From: Roseomonas nitratireducens
GTDB lineage: Bacteria; Pseudomonadota; Alphaproteobacteria; Acetobacterales; Acetobacteraceae
Direction: 5' to 3'
Assembly: GCF_017813355.1 (NCBI RefSeq)
Contig: NZ_JAGIYZ010000013.1
Span: 100,162-164,161 of the forward strand
Length of the DNA stretch: 64,000 nt
Both the position numbers and the translations under genes were made by a program. Below are positions 32,469 to 40,782 of the stretch, in pieces; within the stretch, counting starts at the first letter, position 1, and each line of letters begins with the position of its first letter. The notes below the pieces were generated by a model. It was not told the DNA's origin, searched no databases, and worked only from the letters and a program-made list of their open reading frames with translations.

Positions 32469-33529
32469 GGTGCGCGGTTCTTCTGGTTGTCGCGCTGCTC
32501 GCTTCGCCGGCCGTGTTCGCGAGCGACATGCACCTCCCCTGGCGCTTCATGGACCCCGTCGCGGCCGCTGCATTTCGTGGCCTCCGTGAGGAAGGCGGGC
32601 GTGCCCCGCACAGCGTCGCCTGGGACATTGTGCTCAACCACGATCCCGACGATCGGCAAGGGCGCGGTGCAGACGGCCGGAGAGCGATGAACTTCGACGC
32701 CGCCCGTGACCTGCTGACGATCACCGAGGACTTCAATGGCGATGGCCGTCCGGAGGTCATGCTGTTGTTCAACACTGCCGCGATATCCGGCAATTGGGGC
32801 GGTCTTTGGGGAGTTCTGATGGTGGAAGACGCGCCGGGGAGGTGGCGCGAGGCCTGCTCCATCGCGCATCGCGCCGCACCGTCCGTCGGACCGATCCGGC
32901 TCTCCGCCGCGCCGTTCAGGGGCTGGCGGAACTTCCGCACCGATATCGGCCGCCATGGATGGCGCCCCATGGCGGACGGATCAGGCCGCATGGAATGCGG
33001 CCCCTCCGACACGACGGTGGATCGACCGCTTCGGGGGCCGCATCGCTCCGCCCGCTGGGTGCCGTGGCGCGCCATCGACCCGCTCGCCGCCTCCGCCCTG
33101 CGCGACTTCCGCAACTCCCCCCACCCCATCGCCGACGCCATGGCGATCAACCATGAGGGCGATCGCATCGGCGTCGACCGCTCACCCGGCCGGCTGCGCA
33201 ACTTCGATGCGTCGTCCGACCTGCTCTACGCCGTGCGCCGGCAGGGCCGCGGCTGGCTGGTCTTCATACTGTTCGACTGGCCGATGCTGCGGCCCGAGGG
33301 CGGAGCGCTGCCGGGCGTGGTCATGCTGTGGGATGGGCAGGAGGAGCGCGCCCGCATCGCCTGCACCATCCACGACCGCGGCGACCGCGGCGCCGGCGGC
33401 GGCGTGACGCTGCTCGATGCGCGCGGGGCGGGGCTGCCCGACTTCCGCACCAGCGCGGGCCGCTACGCCTGGCGGGTGGCGCCGGGCGGAGCCGGGCCGC
33501 CGGAATGCCACCTGGTCGGGCCGCGCTGA
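32465..33529 (+). CDS. Exported protein with a duplicated unrecognised domain
   Basis: A 354-residue protein with signal peptide MRCAVLLVVALLASPAVFAS. The mature chain is two copies of one domain of about 150 residues (about 24-178 and 199-348). Both copies share PWR..DP.AA.A.R..R, NH.....DR.G, NFDA..DLL, an AC-x-IH-type segment and FRT..GR..WR ending in EC. Each has two Cys at matching places (131/178 and 300/348), suggesting one disulfide per domain. Copy 1 contains an EF-hand-like loop DFNGDGRPE (89-97) that copy 2 has lost. I know no family name. The GTG start overlaps the stop of the lysozyme-like gene, so the two are made together. A periplasmic partner, inhibitor or immunity protein is the leading inference. 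Confidence 0.75.
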   Translation: MRCAVLLVVALLASPAVFASDMHLPWRFMDPVAAAAFRGLREEGGRAPHSVAWDIVLNHDPDDRQGRGADGRRAMNFDAARDLLTITEDFNGDGRPEVMLLFNTAAISGNWGGLWGVLMVEDAPGRWREACSIAHRAAPSVGPIRLSAAPFRGWRNFRTDIGRHGWRPMADGSGRMECGPSDTTVDRPLRGPHRSARWVPWRAIDPLAASALRDFRNSPHPIADAMAINHEGDRIGVDRSPGRLRNFDASSDLLYAVRRQGRGWLVFILFDWPMLRPEGGALPGVVMLWDGQEERARIACTIHDRGDRGAGGGVTLLDARGAGLPDFRTSAGRYAWRVAPGGAGPPECHLVGPR

Positions 33530-33617
33530 CGCCGCGGCGCGCGCACGTCCCGCCCCCCCGCGCCCTTGCGCACGCCTCTTCGCATGCATCCTTGTGCGTA
33601 GCGTGACCCCCAAGCCC

Positions 33618-33647
33618 TTGCACCCGACCCCCCACCCGTGCTTTACG
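33618..33647 (+). promoter_or_regulatory. Candidate promoter of the rpsF operon
   Basis: TTGCAC (33618-33623) and TTTACG (33642-33647) are separated by 18 bases, a plausible sigma-70-type promoter about 100 bases before rpsF. The -10 box is a weak match, so confidence is moderate. Confidence 0.4.
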
Positions 33648-33659
33648 CCGCCCTCCCCT

Positions 33660-33684
33660 GCCGGGCGCGAGGCAAGCGCCCGGC
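33660..33684 (+). promoter_or_regulatory. Hairpin in the rpsF leader, possible S6:S18 autoregulatory site
   Basis: GCCGGGCGC-(7 bases)-GCGCCCGGC is a perfect 9-bp stem in the transcript leader between the candidate promoter and rpsF. Leaders of rpsF operons in many bacteria carry a structure bound by the S6:S18 pair. Position fits; the specific motif is not proven here. Confidence 0.45.
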
Positions 33685-33743
33685 TATGCCCGTTTGCGCG
33701 CCCCGTCCCGGGGCCAGGGCTGAGCCAGCCATAGGGAGATCAC

Positions 33744-34217
33744 ATGCCGCTCTACGAATGCGTGTTCATCGCGCGCAACGACGTCACCCAGCAACAGGTC
33801 GAGGCGATCGCCGAGCAGGTCGCGACCCTCATCGCCGAAGGCGGTGGCGAGGTGAAGAAGCGCGAGTACTGGGGCCTGCGCGGCCTCGCCTACAAGATCA
33901 AGAAGAACCGCAAGGGGCACTACATGCTCCTTGGCATCGAGGCGCCCGGCACGGCGCTGCCCGAGGTCGAGCGCCAGCTCGGCCTGAACGAGGACGTGCT
34001 GCGGACGCTCACCGTGCGCGTCGAGGCGATCGACGAGGCGCCGTCCGCCGTGCTGGCCAAGCGCGCCGACGACCGCGACCGCGACCGCGGCTTCCGCGGC
34101 CCGCGCCCGGCCGGCCGCTTCGGATCCGGCCGTGGCCGTGAACGCGGCGACGACCGCGAGGAATTCCGTGCCCGTCCGCGCGACGATATGGATGGCCCCG
34201 GCGGGGTCGAGGAGTAA
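33744..34217 (+). CDS. rpsF: 30S ribosomal protein S6
   Basis: A 157-residue S6. The start MPLYECVFIARNDVTQQQVE and the middle segment EYWGLRGLAYKIKKNRKGHYMLL are diagnostic. S6 sits on the small subunit platform and pairs with S18. The C terminus is longer than in E. coli and is charged and repetitive (RDRDRGFRGPRP, GRGRERGDDREEF), as commonly seen in alphaproteobacteria. It is first in rpsF-rpsR-DUF2232-rplI; rpsR starts 6 bases after it. Confidence 0.97.
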   Translation: MPLYECVFIARNDVTQQQVEAIAEQVATLIAEGGGEVKKREYWGLRGLAYKIKKNRKGHYMLLGIEAPGTALPEVERQLGLNEDVLRTLTVRVEAIDEAPSAVLAKRADDRDRDRGFRGPRPAGRFGSGRGRERGDDREEFRARPRDDMDGPGGVEE

Positions 34218-34223
34218 GCCAGC

Positions 34224-34502
34224 ATGTCCGACAGCACCGACCTGACGCCTGCCGCCCGCCGCCCCGCCGTCGGCGCGCGCCGCCCCTTCTACCGGCGCAA
34301 GAAGTCCTGCCCCTTCTCCGGGCCGCAGGCTCCGAAGATCGACTACAAGGACGTCCGCCTTCTCTCGCGCTTCCTGTCGGAGCGCGGGAAGATCGTGCCG
34401 TCCCGCATCACGGCCGTGTCCGGCAAGAAGCAGCGCGAGCTGGCCCAGGCCATCAAGCGCGCCCGCTTCCTGGCGCTGCTGCCCTACGTCATCAACGACT
34501 GA
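34224..34502 (+). CDS. rpsR: 30S ribosomal protein S18
   Basis: A 92-residue S18, which binds 16S rRNA with S6. The core [12 protein letters not shown], then [40 protein letters not shown] and [12 protein letters not shown] are all standard. The N-terminal extension of about 20 residues ([14 protein letters not shown]) is typical of this group. It lies between rpsF (6 bases) and the DUF2232 gene (19 bases) and is clearly in the same operon. Confidence 0.97.
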   Translation: MSDSTDLTPAARRPAVGARRPFYRRKKSCPFSGPQAPKIDYKDVRLLSRFLSERGKIVPSRITAVSGKKQRELAQAIKRARFLALLPYVIND

Positions 34503-34521
34503 GGACGACGGGTCGGCCGCG

Positions 34522-35427
34522 ATGCAGGGCGTGTTGAGCAATCCGCGATGGCTCGCGGCGGCGGCGGGGGGCCTCATGGCCGCCGTGCTGTCGCTGTGGG
34601 CGATGCGCGGGCTGCCGCTCGGCTTCGCCGCCTTCTGGCTGACCCCGCTTCCCCTCTTCGCCGCGGGCCTGGGCTTCGGCCCGGGGGCGGTGGCGGGGGC
34701 GGCGGGCCTTGCCGCGGTGATCCATGCCGCGGTCGCGGGCAGCCTGCCCATGGTGGTCTTCCTCGCCGCCTTCGCGGTGCCGACGGTGCTGATCGTCGTC
34801 ACCGGCTTCCGCGGCGGGCGGATCGAACCCGGGCTGCCGCTCGCGATCCTCGGCCTGTGGCCGGCGATCGTCATCCTCGGCGCCGCCATCGGCTTCTCCG
34901 GCACGCCGGGGGGGCTCGACGGCGCGCTGCGGCAGGCGGTCGCGCAGGGCGTCCAGCGTATGGGCGGCAACGCCTCGGCGCTGCCGGTCAGCGACCTGAC
35001 CCGCGTCATGGCCGCGGCGATGGGCTTCTGGGCGGCGGTCTCGCTCTCGGTCAACGGCACGGCGGCGCAATCCGCGCTGACGCGCTGGGGGCTGGCGCTG
35101 GCGCCGACGCCGCGCTGGAGCGAGGTGCGCCTTCCCGCCTGGTACCCGCCGCTGACGGGCGCCGCCGCGCTCGCCTGGCTGCTGGTGGGCGGGGAAGGCG
35201 ACGCGGTGTCGCTCTCGGTCCTGCTGGTGCTGCTCCTGCCGGTCTTCCTGCAGGGCATCGCGGCGGTGCATCGCCGCTCGGCCGGGCGGCCGGGCCGCGC
35301 CTTCATGCTCGGCGTGTTCTACACCGGGCTCATCATCCTCAGCGTGCCGGCCGCGATCGCGGTGACGGCCTTCGGTTTCTACGAGCAATGGGGGCGGCGC
35401 ACGAGCCCGCCCGGAGGCACGACATGA
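34522..35427 (+). CDS. DUF2232-family membrane protein
   Basis: A 301-residue integral membrane protein with about eight hydrophobic segments, beginning NPRWLAAAAGGLMAAVLSLWA. It matches the DUF2232 family that sits between rpsR and rplI in many alphaproteobacteria. Its function is not established; no catalytic motif is visible. Its stop overlaps the rplI start by 4 bases (ATGA), so it is translated together with the ribosomal proteins. Confidence 0.85.
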   Translation: MQGVLSNPRWLAAAAGGLMAAVLSLWAMRGLPLGFAAFWLTPLPLFAAGLGFGPGAVAGAAGLAAVIHAAVAGSLPMVVFLAAFAVPTVLIVVTGFRGGRIEPGLPLAILGLWPAIVILGAAIGFSGTPGGLDGALRQAVAQGVQRMGGNASALPVSDLTRVMAAAMGFWAAVSLSVNGTAAQSALTRWGLALAPTPRWSEVRLPAWYPPLTGAAALAWLLVGGEGDAVSLSVLLVLLLPVFLQGIAAVHRRSAGRPGRAFMLGVFYTGLIILSVPAAIAVTAFGFYEQWGRRTSPPGGTT

Positions 35428-35993
35428 TCGAACTCATCCTGATGCAGCGCGTCGACAAGCTCGGCCAGATGGGCGACCTGGTGAAGGTGCGCCCGGGCTA
35501 TGCGCGCAACCACCTGATCCCTTCGGGCAAGGCGATCCGCGCGAGCAAGGACAACCTCGCGCGCTTCGAGCGCGAGCGGGCGCAGCTTGAGGCCCAGAAC
35601 CTCAAGCGCCGCGAGGAAGCGGAGCGGATCGGCGAGCGCGTCGCCGGCCTGACCGTGACCATCATCCGCCAGGCGGGCGAGAGCGGCAGCCTCTACGGCT
35701 CCGTCTCCTCCCGCGACGTCGCGGAGGCCTGCTCGGCCGCCGGCCTGACCGTCGCGCGCGACCAGGTGCTGCTGGGCACGGCCATCAAGACCGTCGGCAT
35801 GACCACCGTGAAGGTCGCGCTGCACCCGGAAGTCGCCATCCCGGTCCTGGTGAACGTCGCCCGTTCGCCCGAGGAAGCCGAGAAGCAGGCCCGCGGCGAG
35901 CGCGTGGAAGCCGAGGCGGAAGCCGAGGAAGCGAGCCTCGAGGCCGAGCTGGCCGCCGAGCTCGCCGCCGGCCAGGCCGACGCCGACCGCTGA
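35424..35993 (+). CDS. rplI: 50S ribosomal protein L9
   Basis: A 189-residue L9, a 23S rRNA-binding protein with two globular domains joined by a long helix. The start MIELILMQRVDKLGQMGDLV leads to VRPGYARNHLIPSGKAIRAS, the N-terminal rRNA-binding core, and LYGSVSSRDVAEA marks the C-terminal domain. A Glu/Ala-rich tail of about 40 residues extends beyond the usual end (EAEAEAEEASLEAELAAELA). GGAGG precedes the ATG inside the DUF2232 gene. A strong hairpin follows the stop, ending the ribosomal operon. Confidence 0.97.
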   Translation: MIELILMQRVDKLGQMGDLVKVRPGYARNHLIPSGKAIRASKDNLARFERERAQLEAQNLKRREEAERIGERVAGLTVTIIRQAGESGSLYGSVSSRDVAEACSAAGLTVARDQVLLGTAIKTVGMTTVKVALHPEVAIPVLVNVARSPEEAEKQARGERVEAEAEAEEASLEAELAAELAAGQADADR

Positions 35994-36000
35994 TCCGGAC

Positions 36001-36038
36001 GGGGAATGGCCCGCCCCGGCGGGACATTCCCCTTCCCT
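36001..36038 (+). terminator. Rho-independent-like terminator after rplI
   Basis: GGGGAATG (36001-36008) pairs with CATTCCCC (36025-36032), enclosing an inner CCCGCC/GGCGGG stem, followed by TTCCCTTCT. It is the strongest terminator-like structure in the window and closes the rpsF-rplI operon. Confidence 0.75.
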
Positions 36039-36087
36039 TCTATATGCGTGATTTGCGATGCTTTCCCGGCAGGACCGGGAGGCTCGC

Positions 36088-37293
36088 ATGCTCCTCGACC
36101 GCGCCTTCGGGCGGCTGATCCGCCACGGCACGCTCGCCGTACGGTATCCGGACGGCCAGATGCGCAGCTACGGCAGCGGCGAGCCCCGCGCCGGGATGCA
36201 CATAGCCACGCGGCGCGCGCTCCGCGGCCTCACCTTCAACCCGGCCCTGGCCCTCGGCGAGGGCTACATGGCGGACGAGATCCGGCCGGAAGGCTGCGGG
36301 ATCTTCGCCCTGCTCGACCTGCTCGTGCACAACCTGATGGCCGGCGGGACCCATCCGGCCGAACGGCTGATGGAATGGGTACGGCTGCTGCGCCGGCGGA
36401 TCGACCAGCTGAACCCGGCCGGCCGCGCGCGACGCAACGTCGCGCACCACTACGACCTGAACGGGCGGCTCTACGCCTTATTCCTCGATAGGGACCGGCA
36501 GTATTCCTGCGCCTATTTCGCGACCGGGCGGGAGAGCCTGGAGGAAGCGCAGGCCGCCAAGAAGCGGCACGTCGCGGCGAAGCTGCTGCTCGACCGGCCG
36601 GGGCTCGAGGTGCTGGACATCGGCTGCGGCTGGGGCGGGCTCGCGCTGAGCCTGGCGCGGGACCACGGGGCGCGCGTCACCGGCATCACGCTCTCCGAGG
36701 AACAGCTCGCCGTGGCGCGGCAGCGGGCGGACGAAGCGGGGCTGGCCGACCGCGTGACCTTCGAGCTGATGGACTACCGCGCCTGGACGCGGCCGATGGA
36801 CCGCGTGGTCTCGATCGGCATGTTCGAGCATGTCGGCATCGACCACTACCGCCGCTTCTTCGCCGCGGTGCGCGGCGCGCTGCGGGAGGACGGGGTCGCG
36901 CTGGTGCATGCCATCGGGCGTTCGGACGGGCCGGGCAGCACCAATCCCTGGCTCGCGAAATACATCTTCCCCGGCGGCTATTCGCCGGCGCTGTCGGAAG
37001 TGCTGCCGGCGATCGAGAAATCCGGGCTGTGGCTGACGGACCTCGAGGTGCTGCGGATGCACTACGCCGAGACCATCGCACATTGGCGCGCGCGCTTCGC
37101 CGGCAACCGCGACGCCATCGCGGCGATGACGGACGAACGCTTCTGCCGGATGTTCGAGTTCTACCTGGCGGGCGCGGAGCTTTCATTCCGCCACATGGGC
37201 CACATGGTCTGGCAGGCGCAGCTGGCGCGGCGGCAGGACGCTGTGCCGCTGGCGCGCGACTACATCCACCGCGCGGAGCACGCTGCGGCCTGA
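36088..37293 (+). CDS. cfa: Cyclopropane-fatty-acyl-phospholipid synthase
   Basis: A 401-residue class I SAM-dependent methyltransferase that adds a methylene bridge to unsaturated membrane acyl chains. The SAM loop VLDIGCGWGGLALSLA is near residue 175, preceded by the family marker HYDLNGRLYALFLD and QYSCAYF, and followed by GITLSEEQLAVAR and GMFEHVGIDHY. ATG 36088 is favoured by a GGGAGG site 5 bases upstream; an ATG at 36058 would add 10 residues. It interrupts the usual rplI-dnaB order. Confidence 0.93.
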   Translation: MLLDRAFGRLIRHGTLAVRYPDGQMRSYGSGEPRAGMHIATRRALRGLTFNPALALGEGYMADEIRPEGCGIFALLDLLVHNLMAGGTHPAERLMEWVRLLRRRIDQLNPAGRARRNVAHHYDLNGRLYALFLDRDRQYSCAYFATGRESLEEAQAAKKRHVAAKLLLDRPGLEVLDIGCGWGGLALSLARDHGARVTGITLSEEQLAVARQRADEAGLADRVTFELMDYRAWTRPMDRVVSIGMFEHVGIDHYRRFFAAVRGALREDGVALVHAIGRSDGPGSTNPWLAKYIFPGGYSPALSEVLPAIEKSGLWLTDLEVLRMHYAETIAHWRARFAGNRDAIAAMTDERFCRMFEFYLAGAELSFRHMGHMVWQAQLARRQDAVPLARDYIHRAEHAAA

Positions 37294-37321
37294 CGGCGCG
37301 GGGCGAACGAAGTTGCTCCAT

Positions 37322-37349
37322 CCCCCTTATCCACCCGATCCACAGGGGG
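37322..37349 (+). promoter_or_regulatory. Two adjacent DnaA-box-like 9-mers upstream of dnaB
   Basis: TTATCCACC (37327-37335) and CGATCCACA (37336-37344) lie head to tail, matching the DnaA-box consensus TTATNCACA at 8 and 7 of 9 positions. They are flanked by CCCCCT and AGGGGG, which could pair into a 6-bp stem. DnaA control of dnaB is one reading; a terminator of cfa is another. Confidence 0.5.
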
Positions 37350-37381
37350 CGTGACTCGCGCGGGCGGGCTAGAGTGGGCCC

Positions 37382-38893
37382 ATGAATGAAATCGATCCCG
37401 CGGGCGGGTCCATCCTCGGCCTCTCGCAGCGCCTGCCGCCGTCGAACCTCGCGGCGGAACAGGCGCTGCTCGGTGCGCTGTTGGCCAACAACAAGGCCTA
37501 TGAGCGCGTCTCGGAATTCCTCGCCCCCGAGCATTTCGCCGACCCGATCCATGGCCGCATCTTCCAGGCGATCCAGCGGCGCGTGGAAGCCGGGCAGCTC
37601 GCCGACGTCGTCACGCTGCGCGCGGAATTCGAGCATTCCGGCCTGCTCGAGGAAGTGGGCGGGCCGGCCTATCTCGCGCAGTTGCTCTCGGCCATGGTCG
37701 GCATCATCAATGCCGGCGAATACGGCCGCGTCATCCACGATGCCTGGCTGCGGCGGCAGCTGATCGACCTGGGCGAGGTGGTGGTCAACCGAGCCTTCGG
37801 CGCCGATCCGGAACTCGATGCCGGGCAGCAGGTGGAAGCGGCCGAACAGGCGCTGTTCGACCTTTCGAAGGACGGCGTGGCGGGCGAAGGCGGGCCGGTC
37901 ACCTTCGACCGCGCGCTGACCATCGCGGTCGAGCACGCCGCGCGCGCCTTCTCGACGCCTGGCGGCGTGTCGGGCCTGTCGACGGGCCTGCGCGACCTCG
38001 ACGCCAAGATGGGCGGGCTGCATCCGTCCGACCTGCTGATCGTCGCGGGGCGGCCGGGCATGGGCAAGACCGCGCTGGCCACCAAGATCGGCTTCGGCGC
38101 AGCGAAATCCATCCTGCGGGAAGCGCGGGAGAAGGACCCGAACGCCGTCCCGCGCGGCGGCGTGGCGATCTTCTCGCTGGAAATGAGCGCGGACCAGCTC
38201 GCGACGCGACTGCTGTCGGAGGAAGCGCGCATCTCCGGCGACCGCATCCGCCGCGGCGAGATCGGCCAGCGCGACTTCGACCGCTTCGTCGAGGTCAGCC
38301 GCGAGATGGCCGCGGTGCCGATCTTCATCGACGACACGCCGGCGATCACGATTTCCGCGCTGCGGACGCGCTGCCGGCGGCTCAAGCGCACGCGGGGGCT
38401 CAACCTCGTCATCGTCGACTACCTGCAGCTGATGCGGCCCGCCGCCGGCACGCGGCCGGAGAACCGCGTGCTGGAAATCTCGATGATCACGCAGGGGCTG
38501 AAGGCGATCGCGAAGGAGTTGTCGGTGCCCGTCATCGCGCTCTCGCAGCTCTCGCGCGCGGTCGAGAGCCGGGAGGACAAGCGGCCGCAGCTGTCGGACC
38601 TGCGTGAATCGGGTTCGATCGAGCAGGACGCCGACGTCGTGATGTTCGTCTATCGCGACGACTACTACCTCGCGCAGCGCGCGCCCAAGGAACTGGCCTT
38701 CGACAACCCCGACAAGTTCCACGAGGCCGTGGACAAGTGGCAGAAGGACATGGAGATGGCGCACAACAAGGCGGAACTGATCGTCGCCAAGCAGCGCCAC
38801 GGCCCGACCGGCACCATCAAGCTGTTCTTCGAGGCCGAGTTCACCCGCTTCGGCGACCTCGACACCGTGCATGACGAGGACCAGCGTGGCTGA
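37382..38893 (+). CDS. dnaB: Replicative DNA helicase
   Basis: A 503-residue DnaB hexameric helicase. The N-terminal primase-interacting domain starts PPSNLAAEQALLGALLANN; the RecA-like domain has Walker A GRPGMGKTALA near residue 225, the LNLVIVDYLQLM Walker B, and VIALSQLSRAVESREDKRP and SDLRESGSIEQDADVVMF near the C terminus. There is no intein. It is the first gene of a group continuing into alr, whose start lies inside its 3' end. DnaA-like boxes lie in its upstream region. Confidence 0.97.
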   Translation: MNEIDPAGGSILGLSQRLPPSNLAAEQALLGALLANNKAYERVSEFLAPEHFADPIHGRIFQAIQRRVEAGQLADVVTLRAEFEHSGLLEEVGGPAYLAQLLSAMVGIINAGEYGRVIHDAWLRRQLIDLGEVVVNRAFGADPELDAGQQVEAAEQALFDLSKDGVAGEGGPVTFDRALTIAVEHAARAFSTPGGVSGLSTGLRDLDAKMGGLHPSDLLIVAGRPGMGKTALATKIGFGAAKSILREAREKDPNAVPRGGVAIFSLEMSADQLATRLLSEEARISGDRIRRGEIGQRDFDRFVEVSREMAAVPIFIDDTPAITISALRTRCRRLKRTRGLNLVIVDYLQLMRPAAGTRPENRVLEISMITQGLKAIAKELSVPVIALSQLSRAVESREDKRPQLSDLRESGSIEQDADVVMFVYRDDYYLAQRAPKELAFDNPDKFHEAVDKWQKDMEMAHNKAELIVAKQRHGPTGTIKLFFEAEFTRFGDLDTVHDEDQRG

Positions 38894-39992
38894 GGCGCGA
38901 GGCGCCGCGCCGCTGTACGGTCAGCCGCTGCTGACCATCGATCTCGGCGCGATCGCGGCGAACTGGCGCGACCTTGCCGCGCGCGGCGCGCCGGGCGCGG
39001 TCGCGGGGGTGGTGAAGGCGGATGCCTACGGGCTCGGCGTCGCCGCGGTGGCGCCGGCGCTGCGCGCGGCGGGCTGCCGGCACTTCTTCGTCGCCTGCCT
39101 GACCGAAGGGCTCGCGCTGCGCGGCATCCTCGGCCCCGGGCCGATGATCGCGGTGCTGGAAGGCTTCCCGCCCGGCGCGGATGGCGACGCGGCGCTGGTG
39201 CCGGTGCTGAATTCGCTCGATGAGGTCGCGGCGCAGGCGGCCGCGGCGCGCGCGGCGGGCGTGGCGCGGCGGGCGATCCTGCACATCGACACGGGGATGG
39301 CGCGGCTCGGGCTCGATGCGGGCGAACTCGCCCGGCTGTCGGCCGACCACGGCATGCTGGCGGGTCTCGACCTGCTGTATGTGATGACGCACCTGGCCTG
39401 CGCGGACGAGCCGGAGCACCCGCTGAACGCCGAGCAGGCGGCGCGCTTCGCGACGGCCTGCGCGGGGCTGCCGGCCTGCCGGCGCTCGCTGGCCAATTCC
39501 TCGGGCATGTTCCTCGGCGCCGGCTTCGCCTCGGACCTCGCGCGGCCGGGCTGCGCGCTGTACGGCGTGAACCCGACGCCGGGCACGGCGAACCTGATGC
39601 GGCAGGCTGTGCGGCTCGCCGCCCCCGTGCTGCAGGTGCGGGAGATCCCGGCGGGGGCGACGGTCGGCTACGGCGCCTCCTGGACCGCGTCGCGTCCTTC
39701 CAGGATCGCGACGGTTGCGGCGGGCTACGCGGATGGCTACCTGAGAAGCCTCTCGGGCCGTGCCTCGGCGGATTTCCGCGGCCGGCCCATCCCCCTCGTG
39801 GCACGGGTGTCCATGGACCTGACGACCTTCGACGTGACCGACCATCCGGACATCGTCCCGGGCGAGAGCCTGGTGCTGATCGGCGGCGAAGGCTGTACGC
39901 CGGACGAGGTGGCGGCGCGGGCGGGCACCATCGGCTACGAGATCCTCACCTCCCTCGGCGCGCGCTACGCCCGCAGCTACGTCGGGGGCTGA
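38886..39992 (+). CDS. alr: Alanine racemase
   Basis: A 368-residue PLP enzyme interconverting L- and D-alanine for peptidoglycan. The PLP lysine is in GVVKADAYGLG (Lys44 from this start). The second-subunit catalytic Tyr is in the TVGYGASWTA region, and PGCALYGVNPTP is a standard motif. GTG 38886 has GAGG 6 bases upstream and overlaps the dnaB stop; an ATG at 38871 (MTRTSVAEA) is a possible alternative with no ribosome binding site. dnaB-alr is a common pairing. Confidence 0.94.
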   Translation: MAEARGAAPLYGQPLLTIDLGAIAANWRDLAARGAPGAVAGVVKADAYGLGVAAVAPALRAAGCRHFFVACLTEGLALRGILGPGPMIAVLEGFPPGADGDAALVPVLNSLDEVAAQAAAARAAGVARRAILHIDTGMARLGLDAGELARLSADHGMLAGLDLLYVMTHLACADEPEHPLNAEQAARFATACAGLPACRRSLANSSGMFLGAGFASDLARPGCALYGVNPTPGTANLMRQAVRLAAPVLQVREIPAGATVGYGASWTASRPSRIATVAAGYADGYLRSLSGRASADFRGRPIPLVARVSMDLTTFDVTDHPDIVPGESLVLIGGEGCTPDEVAARAGTIGYEILTSLGARYARSYVGG

Positions 39993-39996
39993 GCGG

Positions 39997-40782
39997 TTGG
40001 ACCTGCTGCTGAATCCCGTCGCGGCGATCGGGCGTGCCGTGATGGGCGCCTGCCGGACGGTCGGCGCCGTCGCGCTCTTCGCGCTCGAGGGCATCTCCCA
40101 CCTGCTGCGGCCGCCCTTCTACGGCCGGCTCTTCGTGAAGCACCTGGCCGAGATCGCCTATTTCTCGCTGCCCGTGGTGGCGCTGACCGCGGTCTTCACC
40201 GGCATGGTGCTCGCGCTGCAATCCTATACCGGCTTCGCGCGATTCAACGCGGAAGGCGCGGTCGCGAACGTCGTGGTGCTGTCCATCACGCGCGAACTGG
40301 GGCCCGTGCTGGCGGGGCTGATGGTGGCCGGGCGCATCGGCGCCGCCTTCGCGGCCGAGATCGGCACCATGCGCGTGACCGACCAGATCGACGCGCTGAC
40401 GACGCTGTCCACCAACCCGATGAAGTACCTGGTGGCGCCGCGGCTGCTCGCCGGCGTCGTGGCCCTGCCCTTCCTGGTGGTGATCGCCGACATCCTCGGC
40501 GTGATGGGCGGCTGGCTGATCGGCACGACCAAGCTCGGCTTCGGCTCGGCCGGCTACCTCAAGGCGACGCTCGACTTCCTCGAGGTGATGGACGTCGTCT
40601 CGGGCCTGGTGAAGGCGGCCGTCTTCGGCTTCGTCATCACGCTGATGGGCTGCTGGTGCGGCTACCAGTCCAGGGGCGGCGCGCAGGGCGTGGGTGCCGC
40701 GACGACCACGGCGGTGGTCTCGGCCTCCATCCTCATCCTCGCGCTCGACTACGTGCTGACCGAGATGTTCTTCGCCCGATGA
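39997..40782 (+). CDS. mlaE: MlaE-family ABC lipid transport permease
   Basis: A 261-residue permease of the MlaE type, the membrane part of the phospholipid transporter that maintains outer-membrane asymmetry. Five or six hydrophobic segments are visible, and the family core ITRELGPVLAGLMVAGRIGA and AAEIGTMRVTDQIDAL lies near residues 95-135. The start is a TTG 4 bases after alr; an internal ATG is too far in. Its stop overlaps mlaF. The usual third partner mlaD (MCE protein) does not follow. Confidence 0.92.
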   Translation: MDLLLNPVAAIGRAVMGACRTVGAVALFALEGISHLLRPPFYGRLFVKHLAEIAYFSLPVVALTAVFTGMVLALQSYTGFARFNAEGAVANVVVLSITRELGPVLAGLMVAGRIGAAFAAEIGTMRVTDQIDALTTLSTNPMKYLVAPRLLAGVVALPFLVVIADILGVMGGWLIGTTKLGFGSAGYLKATLDFLEVMDVVSGLVKAAVFGFVITLMGCWCGYQSRGGAQGVGAATTTAVVSASILILALDYVLTEMFFAR

